From: Utricularia gibba
Taxonomy: Eukaryota; Streptophyta; Magnoliopsida; Lamiales; Lentibulariaceae
Reading direction: 5' to 3'
NCBI GenBank assembly: GCA_002189035.1
Contig: CM007991.1
Span: 5,146,001-5,210,000 of the forward strand
DNA length: 64,000 nucleotides
How positions within the stretch are numbered: position 1 is the stretch's first letter; each line of letters begins with the position of its first letter. Below the pieces are notes generated by a model. That model did not search any database and had not been told where the DNA came from. It was given only the letters and a program-made list of their open reading frames with translations. The position numbers and the translations under genes are program-made. Shown here piece after piece: positions 50,518 to 61,671 of the stretch.

Positions 50518-50733
50518 TTGACTCTCAAGGTGGAAAATGTTAAGACTTAAACACAGACTAGAGGAAATATTAAGTTTTCGGCTCAATCATTGCCAATTGA
50601 GCCTGTTTTCCCAATAAACATATTTCAACAAACTAAATACACAAAAGGAGACAATTTGGCACACTAAACAATATTTAACCCTAAAAAACATACTTAAAAA
50701 CACATACAAAACACAATAAAAACGGTGTTATCA
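50518..50733 (-). mobile_element. 5' LTR, family B, internally deleted
   Basis: On the minus strand it starts TGATAACACCGTTTTTATTG at 50733 and follows the family through the GGCTCAATTGGCA hairpin. It then jumps from GTTTAAGTCTTA to the vicinity of the primer site. Only about 216 of 1190 bp remain. Confidence 0.75.
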
Positions 50734-51477
50734 AGTACGAGGTCACTACCCATCCACTATCGTGGTATCCTGATCAAAAATAATTTGCTATCTTCCTCAA
50801 ACCAATAGAGTTAGAGATAGTGCTCTTCAACTCGCTCTTCATCAAAATCCATGAGGAGTGGCCTGCTACACATGGACCGTCACTATGTTACAACAAAACG
50901 CATAGAAATATGCGAAATGCGAAAGAAATTCAGCAAGGAATCAAGATCGATGCTCAAGAAATGGAAGGAAACATCATTTATTCCCACAAATTAAAGAGCT
51001 TTAGCCATGAATAGTCATGAAAACAAATAACTAAGGTGCTCTTCCTCTCTTAGGTGAGAAAAGGTTTTATCCAAATTGTTCCAAGTTCCATTTAATTCAC
51101 TCCCATGTGCATTAACTTTCTCAACTCTCTTTCCATCATTCTTTCTATCTTGCGTGTGCAACGAGTGCAAGTAAACATCCAATCATTGATGTAGAACATA
51201 TCGTAAGTCAAAGGTCCTGACTAGTGTAAGTCTTCCACCCACAATTGTTCTTAGTCGCGTGCAAGTCATGAAATGTGAGTGTTTGGTCTCTTGCAACACT
51301 CCAAGCGTGCTCTAACACATTTTGGACAAAGTGCACGAAAAAGATAATAAAAATATGTACCAAATACAAAAATATGAATTTTCTAATAATATAAAATACT
51401 TATTTATATAACTCCTAATTTGGGTGACTTAATACCAAATTAACATGTAATAAACAAGTAGAAAATAACACTTAACA
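50734..51477 (-). mobile_element. LTR family A, 3'-truncated, inverted
   Basis: Its 5' terminus is at 51477 (AACACTTAACA on the plus strand, reverse complement of TGTTAAGTGT). It follows the complete copy at 60355-61671 up to the GGTCACTACC region, where the family-B LTR begins. The two LTRs abut without a spacer. Confidence 0.75.
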
Positions 51478-52217
51478 GTGCTGCTATGCTGAATAGGTTG
51501 GAAGAAGTAGTGGCGAGGCTAGAACAGCAAATCGCACATCTCAGGCAGGAGCCTAAGGAGGTTATCAAACTAAACATCTTAACTTACTCATTTGCTTAGG
51601 TATCTTTTCAACAATTTATTTTTATTTTCTTTTCTTTGTTTTCAAAGAACATTTTATGATGTTTACATTTTATGTGGGTACGTCTATTTAGGAAAGAGTC
51701 TTTCATAGGTTTGGCTGATTCATTGGGAGTATTTGCGTGTTGAGTTGAACAATAGGCACTCTTTAACCATTATGAGGTCTAGACCGTTCTGATTTGCACT
51801 GCTTATTTTCTTTCTAGAAAAATTGAGCGGCAGTCTTGTGTGTGATCCCTAGTGTCTGCTTGTTAGGTCACTAGAACCGCTTTCCAGTTAGACTTAGGTC
51901 GCTATGTGTCTAGCATTCGGTCAATAGAAAAAAATAGTGAATAAATAAAGAGGCACGCACAAACAAAAGAGTTGTGCTGTAAAGAGTAATAAAATGGAAA
52001 ACTCCAAGGGTGGAATCAGTTTTTGGGAGAAATAAGGATAGGAGATATAAAGTGTAGAGTGCTAAGGAGAGGCATTAAGTCTTCATCTTGGGGGTCCCCA
52101 GAGTTGTTGCAAAAAAAAAAAAAAATCCAGCCCCTACTATAGATTCGAGTTGTGTACGTAGTTGGTGTGAGTGTAGTCTAGCATTAGTTGACAAGAAGAA
52201 CTAATTCGAGAATAGAT
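51478..52217 (+). pseudogene. Orphan tail of an env-like ORF and its 3' untranslated region
   Basis: From 51488 to 51599 the plus strand is open and encodes a heptad-type coiled coil, LNRLEEVVARLEQQIAHLRQ, similar in place and kind to the C-terminal helix at 59370-59440. The remainder is non-coding, with a poly(A) run at 52112-52126. It appears to be the 3' part of another Athila-type element whose upstream parts are gone. Confidence 0.45.
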
Positions 52218-52535
52218 TGCTGGGTTTCTCGTCGACATTGCATGTCAGAAAAACAGCGAAATTTAAAATTTTTCGAGAAACCCCCAACGCAGATCTTGGA
52301 ATACGATATTCATGTCAGAGCACTCCGTTATTCACCAACTGCCAATAGTAGATGGCCTCTATGGTATCCACACGTGAAGCACTCCGTCGATAACCTTCTC
52401 AAGGTCGTAGAATGCTGGTCGATCTCCTTAGGTGCTAGTAGTGAAAATCGCCCCCTTGCGGATCAATCTCAGCGAGCACGAAGATGTTGGAAGTTGATCT
52501 GTAGATCTAAATCTTTTGATAGATATTTGATAACT
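52218..52535 (+). mobile_element. LTR family D, 5' fragment
   Basis: It starts TGCTGGGTTTCTCGTCGACA and follows the family to GATAGATATTTGATAAC. The fragment is a separate copy from the one at 53423, because both contain the same first part of the LTR. Confidence 0.75.
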
Positions 52536-53254
52536 GATGTTGATTCTGCAAGTGAACAGAAACTGTCAAAGTAATAAAATAAAATCGTATCCATAGGGAA
52601 TTGTTATTGGAATTTTCTTTTCAAAACAACGACTTAAAAAAAGACTGAAAACAAAAGAAAGATTTGATTTTGAAGATAATAAGAAAAGTGGCCTTGGATC
52701 TAAGATCCACCTTACTTGAAACTTGCCCTTGCATGTATGCAAACCTTGAGGACTGACCAGCTTGTGTAGTGGAGAGCTTGATGGTAGCCAACAACTCTAT
52801 GCACTAAAAATGACTCTTGTTCTCCTTATGTCAGTGAAAGGAATAAGCTTAATTATTTGATAGGGGATTTTTCCATAGGCAACACTTGCACTATGGATAT
52901 CGATATCTTATCAGATAGGAATCCTAACAATCCTTGCCCTTTCGTTCATAACGCATCATTTCCCTGGATTTTCATACATAATGCTCGAAAATCCTAACTG
53001 ACCCTAGATGCCTTGGTCACAAATAAATTATCAAACATCATATGCATCGATAATTCCACAATATGATCAACATGATCAAAATTCATGCAAAGGCCATCAT
53101 GCCCCACAACTATACAAATATAAACCATCAACATGCTGTGCATATACACGCAACATATGATTCTCGAAAGCATCAATCATCAATCAAATTTCGTGCATCA
53201 TAAGGCAGCAAAACAATCCAACATAATCAGATTTCGTGCATCACTATTATCATG
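52536..53254. other. Unassigned repeat-like segment between two LTR D copies
   Basis: It has no gene. Its first 90 bases (TGTTGATTCTGCAAGTGAAC, then CGTATCCATAGGGAATTG) look like the end of a plant gypsy LTR, but no second copy is in the window to confirm this. It leads into a tandem repeat at 53255. Confidence 0.4.
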
Positions 53255-53421
53255 ATCGCCGGCAAGGCAACATACCAGAACATCTCACAAAATCACATAC
53301 TATTACGATGATCGCCGGCAAGGCATCTTACGAGAACATCTCGCGAAATCAGAAAAGATTCTAACATGTCACCGACAAGGCAACATACGAGAACATCTCG
53401 TAAAATCAGCAAAGATTCTAA
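53255..53421. repeat. Three tandem units of about 57 bp
   Basis: Units start at about 53255, 53311 and 53368 with ATCGCCGGCAAGGCA, ATCGCCGGCAAGGCA and TCACCGACAAGGCA. Each contains an ACGAGAACATCTCGT-like inverted core (imperfect in the first unit). The last unit is followed at once by a family-D LTR. Confidence 0.75.
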
Positions 53422-53422
53422 C

Positions 53423-54535
53423 GTAGCTCAAAAGCAGCGGAATTTTTAACATTTTGAGAAACCCCAAACGTAGATCTTGGAAGACGGTATACATCAGATG
53501 AAGGGATGTTCAAAATACCTTTCAGATGACTCCGTTGTTCACCAACCGCCAATAGCAGACGGCCTCTATGGTATCCACACGTGGAGCACTCTGTCGATAA
53601 CTTTCTCAAGGCTCTTGAATGCTGGTCGAATTTCTCAGGAGCTAATAGAGAAAAACGCCTCCTTGTGGATCAGTCTAGCACGAAGACCTTGGAGCAGATA
53701 TCTAGATCTAAATCTTTTGATAGATATATGTATATGTTCAAAATCTTATCTATATCAGATCTTTTATTTTGAGTTTAATCAATATTGATCTCAAAATAAC
53801 TCTGTATTTAATTTATCCACTTTACCAATTACATCTCATGTAATTATGTCATTCTATTTTATATCAATGAGTGACTCCACTATTGTGTGTGACCCTATAT
53901 GTTTCTTCAATCAAGTCCACAATAATGGATTTATTAATTAACCCCTAATTAATTAAAGCCATCATTATCGATCATGAGTGATGTCTAGCAACATATCACG
54001 ATCCCCAAGATTGAAGAATAATCATGTGAACTGATTGAGCCTTTCCATGACTAACCACCATGCAATGAATAGCTTTCATCATACTTATATCTCATTCGAT
54101 ACCAGAACATGGGTGTGTGTCTTTCTGATGTATCGAACTTATAATTGCATTCGAGCACTAACACTCAATAACCTACTCCAACAATTCGAGTGTCATTACC
54201 TTGGGCCTAGGACTTATTGTTAGGCTTTGATGCAATTACTTGAGATATGATCTCATCGCTAACATGAGTGATGAATCCTTTATTGATCAATCAACTATCT
54301 CCAACCTTAAGGAGTCACATCCCTACTCATCCATACTAGGCAAGCCATGGTTAGGCTCTAGAACACATACACTAACATACGTGCTTGGAGAATCTCACAT
54401 TATGATCTCATCATAATTTCTATAGCACATAGATCAAGTAGAGGATTTTATCAATAATATAAATTTGATCACAATTCAAAGTAAATATCAAAAGATCAGA
54501 TTTGCCAATGAGTTGATTGTCTCTAGAACACATAC
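53423..54535 (+). mobile_element. LTR family D, lacking its first ~30 bases and internally deleted
   Basis: It begins at the CTCAAAAGCAGCGG region of the family and proceeds collinearly to CATGGTTAGGCTC near 54358. It then jumps to the CACATTATGATCTCATC part near 54395 and ends at ACACATACACCAAT. Confidence 0.78.
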
Positions 54536-54539
54536 ACCA

Positions 54540-55066
54540 ATATACGCATCTAGGGGGTGCCTTGGGGTAAAAAGGGGAAAATCATGCTAATCCATCCTTT
54601 GACCTAATCAACCATAAATCACGCCACTTCCTTAACAAACCAGGATAGATCCAGGAGGGGGAAGTAGTGAAACCTAACTTAACAACCCTAGTTAGAGGTA
54701 GACCAAGAATCCGGGTAGACCTAGATCTTGTGAGTTAGTTGTATGATTTGTTGTTTGTATGAGCTTGTTTAGTGATAAGCATGCATCCCTAGGAGTCCCA
54801 AGGCATCATCCATTTCATTCCAGAAACAACTGAGCTCCAGAACTTATTACTTTTCTTTACTGCATTCCATCCTTAGTCCTAGTTAAGACCAATTTTACCA
54901 ATGTGACACTAATTTCATGCATTATTTTTCACATAGCGAGCACCTGCTCTTCGTGTTCGACCTAATCACTATGCTCATAATTGTTTTATGCTAGAATGTG
55001 TATTAGGTTATAAATTTATTTGATAGGAAGATTTACATTTACGATGTGTAAATTTTTCGTTTATCA
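54540..55066 (+). mobile_element. LTR family C, 3' half
   Basis: It starts inside the family at GGGTGCCTTGGGGT and ends AATTTTTCGTTTATCA at 55066, matching the solo LTR end at 42619. The 5' half is missing. Confidence 0.78.
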
Positions 55067-55859
55067 CATGTGTGCCAGATGTTGCACCCAAAATAAGGAT
55101 GAGATGTAGACTGGAATATATATATGATGGAATGTCAGGTTCTTTCATTTATTTTTGAGTTTTATAAAGACAAGGAGGAGAGGTTGGAAGAAAAGGTTAT
55201 AGTACGTTCGGTGAACGAAGCTTTAGAGTTGGTTTGGAGTCTAAAGTGTTAAGGTATGTAGCATGATTGCTTTTGAAGGTTTGTTTATCTTTGAAATTGA
55301 TTTCTACAAATTTATATGCCTATGTGATATTGGTGTTTAATTTCTATTACTTTGGATGTGATTATTTCTATACTTTGAAACCTTTTATGTAGCAATATGT
55401 ATCTCTATGTACTATGTGATAAGCGAGATAAGAAAGAATGGAGGAGATATGGACGCATATCTTCAGCAACGTGGTTGTACCACGGGCATTATGGCTCATA
55501 TGTCAGGCATGTCTGAGACACCATGTATAAGTCGAAGGCCAAAAAGTATGAAAGCTATGCAAGATATAATATGATATGTTATGTATGGCTTGAGTTTGTG
55601 ATTTTATGGTCGGAGGTGGCTCTCCTGAGCATGGAACCATGGACAAGGGCACCTTATGTCTCACCTATCATGGACAGATAGCAAGGCCAAGGCTAGATGG
55701 ACATGAGAAGTGAGAAAAGACAGCTATGGGGACTCACAATGTGTTTCAAGTTTCTTTTATAAACCCTTTATGTTCTTTCTTGATCTTCACTTGTTTTAAA
55801 ACTCAAAAGCATGACCACTCTTTTTTTAATTTTAGGGGAAGAAGAGAGACAGTAGAGGT
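55067..55859. other. Repeat-like host sequence, split by a solo LTR
   Basis: No gene is recognised. The sequence continues after the family-B solo LTR at 57062-57387, which ends with AGGCCCTAAAAGTGGGTTGT. Both halves look like a decayed retrotransposon LTR. Confidence 0.4.
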
Positions 55860-57061
55860 TGATAACACCGTTTTTATTGCACTTTTATATATGTTTTTAA
55901 GTGTGTTTTGTAGGGTTAAATGTTGTTTAGGGTGCTAAAATGTCTTCTTTTGCGTATTTGGACTGTTCAAAAGAGTTTATTGTGAAAATAGGCTCAATTG
56001 GCAACAATTGAGCCGAAAACTCTAATATTTCGTCTAATTTGTGTTTTAAGTCTTACTACGGTGAGAGCTAATATTGTAGCAGCGTACTTTCTACGTTGAC
56101 AAGTCAGAAGGGACAAAAAAGTGTGCAAAAGCCACTTTCCGCCGAAAGTAGCCGCCCTTCTGAAGAGATAAGATATGGAGAGATCTCCCTTCTAGAAGCC
56201 TGAGGAAAAGACCAAGCTGCCCTTACTTTTGAGCAACAAAAGGGAAAAAGGAAGGGAGAGAGAAAGAGAGTACAGTGTGCACGCAGAGTGCATAGAGAGC
56301 GCACAGAGAGCGAACTGGAGCGAGCGGGAGCGAGAAGAACTTCATTTCTCCGGCGAACGTCTCCGGCGACCTCCAGATCTACTTGTTTACATCGTCTTTG
56401 CGCCTAGAAACTTGATTTCTAGCAGATCTTCATTTTCTATTTTCTGCACTTCTATTTCGTTTACAACTAGCTGCTGTTTCCTTCAACGTTTACATGCTTT
56501 CTGTTATGTTCTTGCACCTTGTCGTGAACGATAAATCCTTTGTAGACCTTATTTCTGTGTTTATAATCATGTTCTTGACTAAGCCTTTCATGTTTGCCTT
56601 TAAGTTTAACGCACTTTTACTGTTCCTGCGAACCATGCTCTGTTTCTGCAAACTATTACTCTGTTTTTAAGCGTTCCAAGCTGGGTTAAGCCTATAAGCT
56701 CTCATGAGTGACACGAGAGGTAGATCCTGGTGTAAAACCCAGCCAAATTACTTTTATTTTATGTTTTCTGCACCTTCACGTTAATCTCAGTCCCTTTTCA
56801 TCCCTGCAACTCGTTTATTTTAGTAAATATTATTTTAGATCATACCCGCATTAGAACTAAACCCCAGAAAATCCCCTTGTTTTCAGTAAATGCAATGAAG
56901 TTCAAGAAATTACAATCATTCCCTATGGATTCGACCCTTGCTTGTCACACTACATTAATTCCTGTGATTTGTGTAGTAGAATAGCTAGGTTTATAAATTT
57001 CTTTTGATGCGTTGAATGTGCTAGACTGCGACATTAAGCAACTCATTTCAAACGTTCATCA
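55860..57061 (+). mobile_element. Solo LTR, family B (1202 bp, TSD gaggt)
   Basis: It begins TGATAACACCGTTTTTATTG and ends CAAACGTTCATCA. The 5-bp duplication gaggt flanks it exactly (55855-55859 and 57062-57066). It is the best-preserved copy of the family and carries the perfect hairpin at 55991-56014. Open frames within it (for example 56229-56534) are LTR sequence. Confidence 0.92.
55991..56014. repeat. Perfect hairpin in LTR B
   Basis: GGCTCAATTG and CAATTGAGCC are perfect inverted repeats around GCAA. The same element occurs, slightly decayed, at 9913-9936 and about 34718-34741, and inverted near 50580-50603, always about 115-135 bases from the LTR start. Confidence 0.8.
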
Positions 57062-57387
57062 GAGGTCCAGTGATCAACCATGCTTTTCATAGTTCTATGA
57101 ATATGAGTATATAGTAGTGCAGCTTGTTTACTAGGTTTATATAAGCATGATATATGTATGTATAATATACTTTTCGTTTTGAATCTATTTCATTATGAAC
57201 TTATGAATTATGTTATACAAAAGTACTTGGACAAAGTCTTATATCTAGTTTACGTATATAATTACCCATTTAATGTTATTAGATCGTGTAATGAAAGACA
57301 CCCTGAGTTCTAGTGTTTTAGCTAGGACTGGGTGGTCACGACTCATCTTTCTCAGGCCCTAAAAGTGGGTTGTGATAGTTTATGTTG

Positions 57388-57884
57388 ACAAACTAGCTGC
57401 TGTTTCCTTCTACGTTTTCATGCTTTCTGTTATGTTTTGGTGTCTTGTTGTGAACGGGAAATCCTTTGTAGACCTTATTTCCACTTATGAACATGTTCTT
57501 GCTTAAACCTTTTGTGTTTGCCTTTAAGTTTAACATGCTATTTACTGTTCCCGCGAACCCTTGCTTCTCTGTTTTCAAGCGTTTTAAAGTTGGGTTTAAG
57601 CCTATGGGCTCTCTTGAGTGACACAAGAGCTAAAACCTGGTGTAAAACCCAGCAAAAATCACTTTTATTTTTTGTTTCCTATACATTCACGTTACTTTCA
57701 GCCCTCTTCATCCCTACAACTCGTTTGTTTCAGTTGATGCTATTTTAGGTCTTACCCACGTTAGAACTAAACCCCAGAAAACCCCCCTGTTTTCAGTAAA
57801 TGTGATAAACTTCAGGAAATTACAACAATTCCCTGTGGATTCGACCCTTACTTGCCACACTATATTAATTCCTATGATTTGTGT
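57388..57884 (+). mobile_element. LTR family B, 3' part
   Basis: It begins at AACTAGCTGCTGTTTCC, matching position 56463 of the complete copy, and runs to CTATGATTTGTGTGG. The last ~100 bases of the LTR are missing. It joins the env-like ORF directly, so the joint is a rearrangement. Confidence 0.78.
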
Positions 57885-59469
57885 GGACCCAGCGTCATCG
57901 CACCAATAACCCAACAGAAGCTCCTGTTCCCACTGCGCATGAGCCATCTCTAGGCATCGCGGCCGAGTCTGTTCCAATTGAGGCCACACCTCTCACCATT
58001 GTGTCTCTGGTGATGTACCTAAAGTGGTACCCAGTCCCTGCTACTGCTGCTGTTGCTATTGACGAACCAGAATCTTCAGTGCCAAATTCCCCAGCAGCAA
58101 TTTCTGCTCCCGAGAGCCCACAGCCCACACAACCGGAGGAAATTGCTGGAGAAAAGGGTAAGGAACCTGCAATTCCTATTATTCACTCACCCTCCTCTCT
58201 AGTACAAGACGAAGACGAAACTAAAGAGATCACCATCGATGAGGTGGACCTCTGGATTTTTGAAATGGAGCATGCCGCTAATGAAGGGCCATGCCTAGAG
58301 TTCCTCCCCGGAGAACAGGATGTTGATGAGGCAACTCAACCCACACAGCGAGGTAAAGGACAGCGCGGTTGCACAAAATTCTGGCGAGACCGAGCACTAG
58401 AGTCCCTTGCTTGGACTCAACTGAAAAACACTGTGAAATTTTCAGATAAGAATGCTCAACTCCTATTTAATCTCTTGACCTCGCGCAGAATTTTGTTTGA
58501 TTTTAAATTGCATACGCCTACATTGGTGCATCTGAATCTACTTGCTGATATTAACCGTTTATTTGATGCTTCTCTTGAGTGGCGTAAATTTTCTGAAATT
58601 AGCTTGCCGGTTTATCCTAAACTTATGTTTGAATTTTATACAACTTTTGTGTTTGAGGATGTGGCTGGAAATCCCCTTGCTGAGGACTTGATTTCTTTCC
58701 GCCTTGAAGGCAAAAACTTTCGTATGTCTATAAATGATTTTAATGTGGTTCTAGGCTTTGTTTCTGAATCTGATTTAGTCACTACACGTTACCTCCAAGC
58801 CTTTTGTGATTATCCTGAACATTTCAATGTGCTGAATGCTTATGCTTCAATGTCTATCTGCGAGCCCCCATATTCTGTGCGCAAACTCAAGGCCCATTAC
58901 TTGAGGGCACTTGCTCTTTTAGTCTTGAACAGGTATTTGGGAAGCTGTTACAGCGCAACCCGACAAGGCACCAGCATCATTGCCAAGGTTATTGTGTTCT
59001 TTCTGTGAGCAATGATGAAGAAGCTCCCCATCAATTTGGGATGGTGGATCGCAACTCAAATGCACTCCATCACCACCAAGAATGAGAGGGTGCTCCCATT
59101 TGCTTCTCTCATCACCAAGTTCGCCCAACATCTCAAAGTGAACCTGGAAAAGCACACCCCTGAGGTAGATAATCATTTCCGTTATCTGGATTTGGATGAC
59201 TTGTTTTCTTGCAGCTACCTGAAAGAGGTTGAGGGAAGGCTATCTTTGTTCAAGCAGGTACCAAAAGTACCATCACTTCCATGCCCCCCTCAATCGTGAA
59301 TCCCTATGGTGCACCAACAGACGTTCCTTTGAGCACTGCACCCTCAAGCCCCACCAAGCACACCCTACTGCTTGCTATTCAGAGTCTCCAGGAACAAGTT
59401 TCTGCGCTTTCAACGAAGCTGGACACTCTTATGGCTTCTGCTTCACACTCCCGCATGCCCCATGACTAA
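57885..59469 (+). pseudogene. Env-like ORF of an Athila-type element, nearly intact
   Basis: An open frame of about 375 codons with a Pro/Ser/Glu-rich start (truncated at the LTR B joint) leads into the conserved core: RGCTKFWRDRALESL, NFRMSINDFNVVLGFVS, KLKAHYLRALALLVL and, after one in-frame TGA (59006-59008), RVLPFASLITKFAQHLKVNL. A run of six C at 59284-59289 shifts the frame; one more C would restore it through a coiled coil (LLLAIQSLQEQVSALSTKL) to TAA at 59467-59469. The ORF belongs to the Athila ORF / putative plant transposon protein group that lies after pol. Gag and pol are missing to the left. Membrane segments typical of a real envelope are not obvious. Confidence 0.78.
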
Positions 59470-60354
59470 GGTACCCTCCGCTACACTTGATGATGAGGAC
59501 ATCCTCAAAATTAAGTGTGGGGGAGGAGTTTATGTCCCTTTTTATTTTCTAGTATTTTCTGGGCATTAGAACTTACATGTTAAACCATGTTGAATTTTTT
59601 CTGATTTCGTGCTTCATGTTTAGTTTTTCCCCTTTTATGTTCTTGTTTGTGAAAAATCCCCACTATGCTCCTCAAGTATATTTGCTTCCATGAATAAGGC
59701 TAGAATTTTTAGATTGATCATGCTTAGGTTCATGAATTCCTTGCTGCTAGGAAAATACTTTAATTATTTTTCTTTCTAGATATCAAGCTTTTGTTGCATG
59801 ATTTAGGAAAGACCATACCATGACTATGATTACATTTTCATTCTTTGTATATATTATGTTGTGAATAAATTTTTGCTGCTCCTATAGTGACCAGATCGAG
59901 ACTGAAAATATATATATATATATATGAAAAAAAAGAGAAGAAAAAAAATATAAGGGGTGCCAAAGGTAAGGATGTTTGGCGAAGTCGTGGTTAACACCAC
60001 ACATAAGGTTTCGTAATCCAAGCATTCTTCCCCAAAGCGGGGACCTCTATCTGAAAAAAAAAAAAAAAGAGAGAGAGAGAAGAAGGTCTTGAGTCACTAT
60101 ATTGTATGTTCTTTACTGTTTTTACCTTGATGATGTTAATGTATAAGTAGTCATTGGTTAAGTCTTTACCTGATGCATGCAAACTTGAGTGGCTTGCCTT
60201 AATTTGATTGAAGGATAGTAAAAGAATTGGAGTGAATGTCTCCTCTAGGATGAATGTACCTTAGTAATGCATCATGACTTACGTTCTACCCTTTTTCGTG
60301 GATTGCTATGATTTTCATACTTGAGGACAAGCATGATTTATGTGTGGGGGAATA
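59470..60354 (+). other. Athila-type 3' untranslated region with polypurine tract
   Basis: No gene. It contains AT repeats at about 59907-59924, a poly(A)/GA tract at 60054-60083 and, just before the LTR, the GAGGACAAGCATGA stretch and the polypurine tract GTGTGGGGGAA (60342-60352). This arrangement is characteristic of Athila-type elements, where the polypurine tract primes plus-strand DNA. Confidence 0.75.
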
Positions 60355-61671
60355 TGTTAAGTGTCATTTTCTAGTTATTATTTAGGTATTATTAGGTGTT
60401 AATCTAGTCTTAAGTCGCCCAATTAGGAGTATTAGGATTAAGTATTTGATTTTTATTAGAAATCCCTATTTTCCTATTTTGTATATACTTTCTGTCTTTT
60501 TTCTCACACTTTGACCGAAACATGTCAGAAGACTGTCATGGAGTATTGCAGAAGTATTGCAGGCGGTCAGACTCTAAGTTTTCGTGTCTTGTACGTGACT
60601 TGGAACGATTGTGGGCAGAAGACTAACACTAGTCAAGACCCCTGACTTACGGCATGTCAGAATCTGCAGCAATGATTGGGCGCAAACTTGCACGCAAAGA
60701 AAGTCTGGTGGCACACGCAAGACAAAAGGAATGATGGGAAGGGGACCCAAAGGATTTAATGCACATGGAGAGTCATATGAAAGTCACTTGAAGCACTTAG
60801 TTTAAAACTTTTGAACCTTTTCGCACTTTAGCTTTGTACTTAGAACTTTTGAGTTCTTCCCCCCTCCAAGGAGGAAGAACACATAGCTTTCAATTTCCTT
60901 TCTGTTTTCATGTCCCTTTCGGGTAAAAATCTTTAGTTTCTAAGAAGTAGATGAAGTTTACTTCCAAGTCCTGAGCAATACACTCGGTTCTTTGCTGAAT
61001 TCAATTTGGATTCTGCATACTTCCACGCATCTTGTTACAGTCTTTCTATAACGACTCCTAGTCAATGTCCATGAGTAGCAGGCCACTCCTCACGGATTTT
61101 GGTGAAGATCAAGGTGATGAGCACCAACTCCAACCCTGCTGGTTCGAGGGAAGTAGCAGATTGTTTGTGGCCTAGGTACCGCGACAGTGGACAGGTTGTG
61201 ACCTCGGACCTACCAATGGCCATTGGCAACAGCTGGGCACACGCGCGCAATTCGGTTATGAAGGCAATCGAAGGCAATCCTCTTGTCTTCCTAATCGTCC
61301 AAGGGGGAATCACATGAGGCTATTCCCGTGCCTCCTTGCCAATCAGAGTGTAAGGGAGAGTAGGCTATTCCTTGCTCCTATAACCAGCTATTCGGAAAAA
61401 ATCAATGAAAACCGAGGCAAGGACGTACAAAGGAAGGAGATGGAATCTTATTCTCAGGAACTACATACCATAGTCAAGACCCATCACTTAGGTTGTAACT
61501 TTTATTTATGCATCTTAAAAACCCCCTTTTGCAAAACCGTGACATTTTGTGAAAGTTTCTTACAAACACTTTTCACGAAAAACAACTCCCTGAAATCGAT
61601 ACTCGTACTATGCTTTTTGTGTTTTATGTTTTATAAATATTTAAAATTTTTTGAGGAAACAACACGCAACA
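60355..61671 (+). mobile_element. 3' LTR, family A, complete (1317 bp)
   Basis: It starts TGTTAAGTGTCATTTTC directly after the polypurine tract and ends AACACGCAACA, giving imperfect inverted ends (TGTTAAGTGT against TGTTGCGTGT). It is the reference copy for the fragments at 11325-12302, 40084-40389 and 50734-51477. Two open frames within it (60611-60805 and 61099-61317) are LTR sequence. Confidence 0.8.

Noticed and set aside
53255-53421. CRISPR-like array
   Set aside because: Units are contiguous without unique spacers, and the window is a plant nuclear genome.
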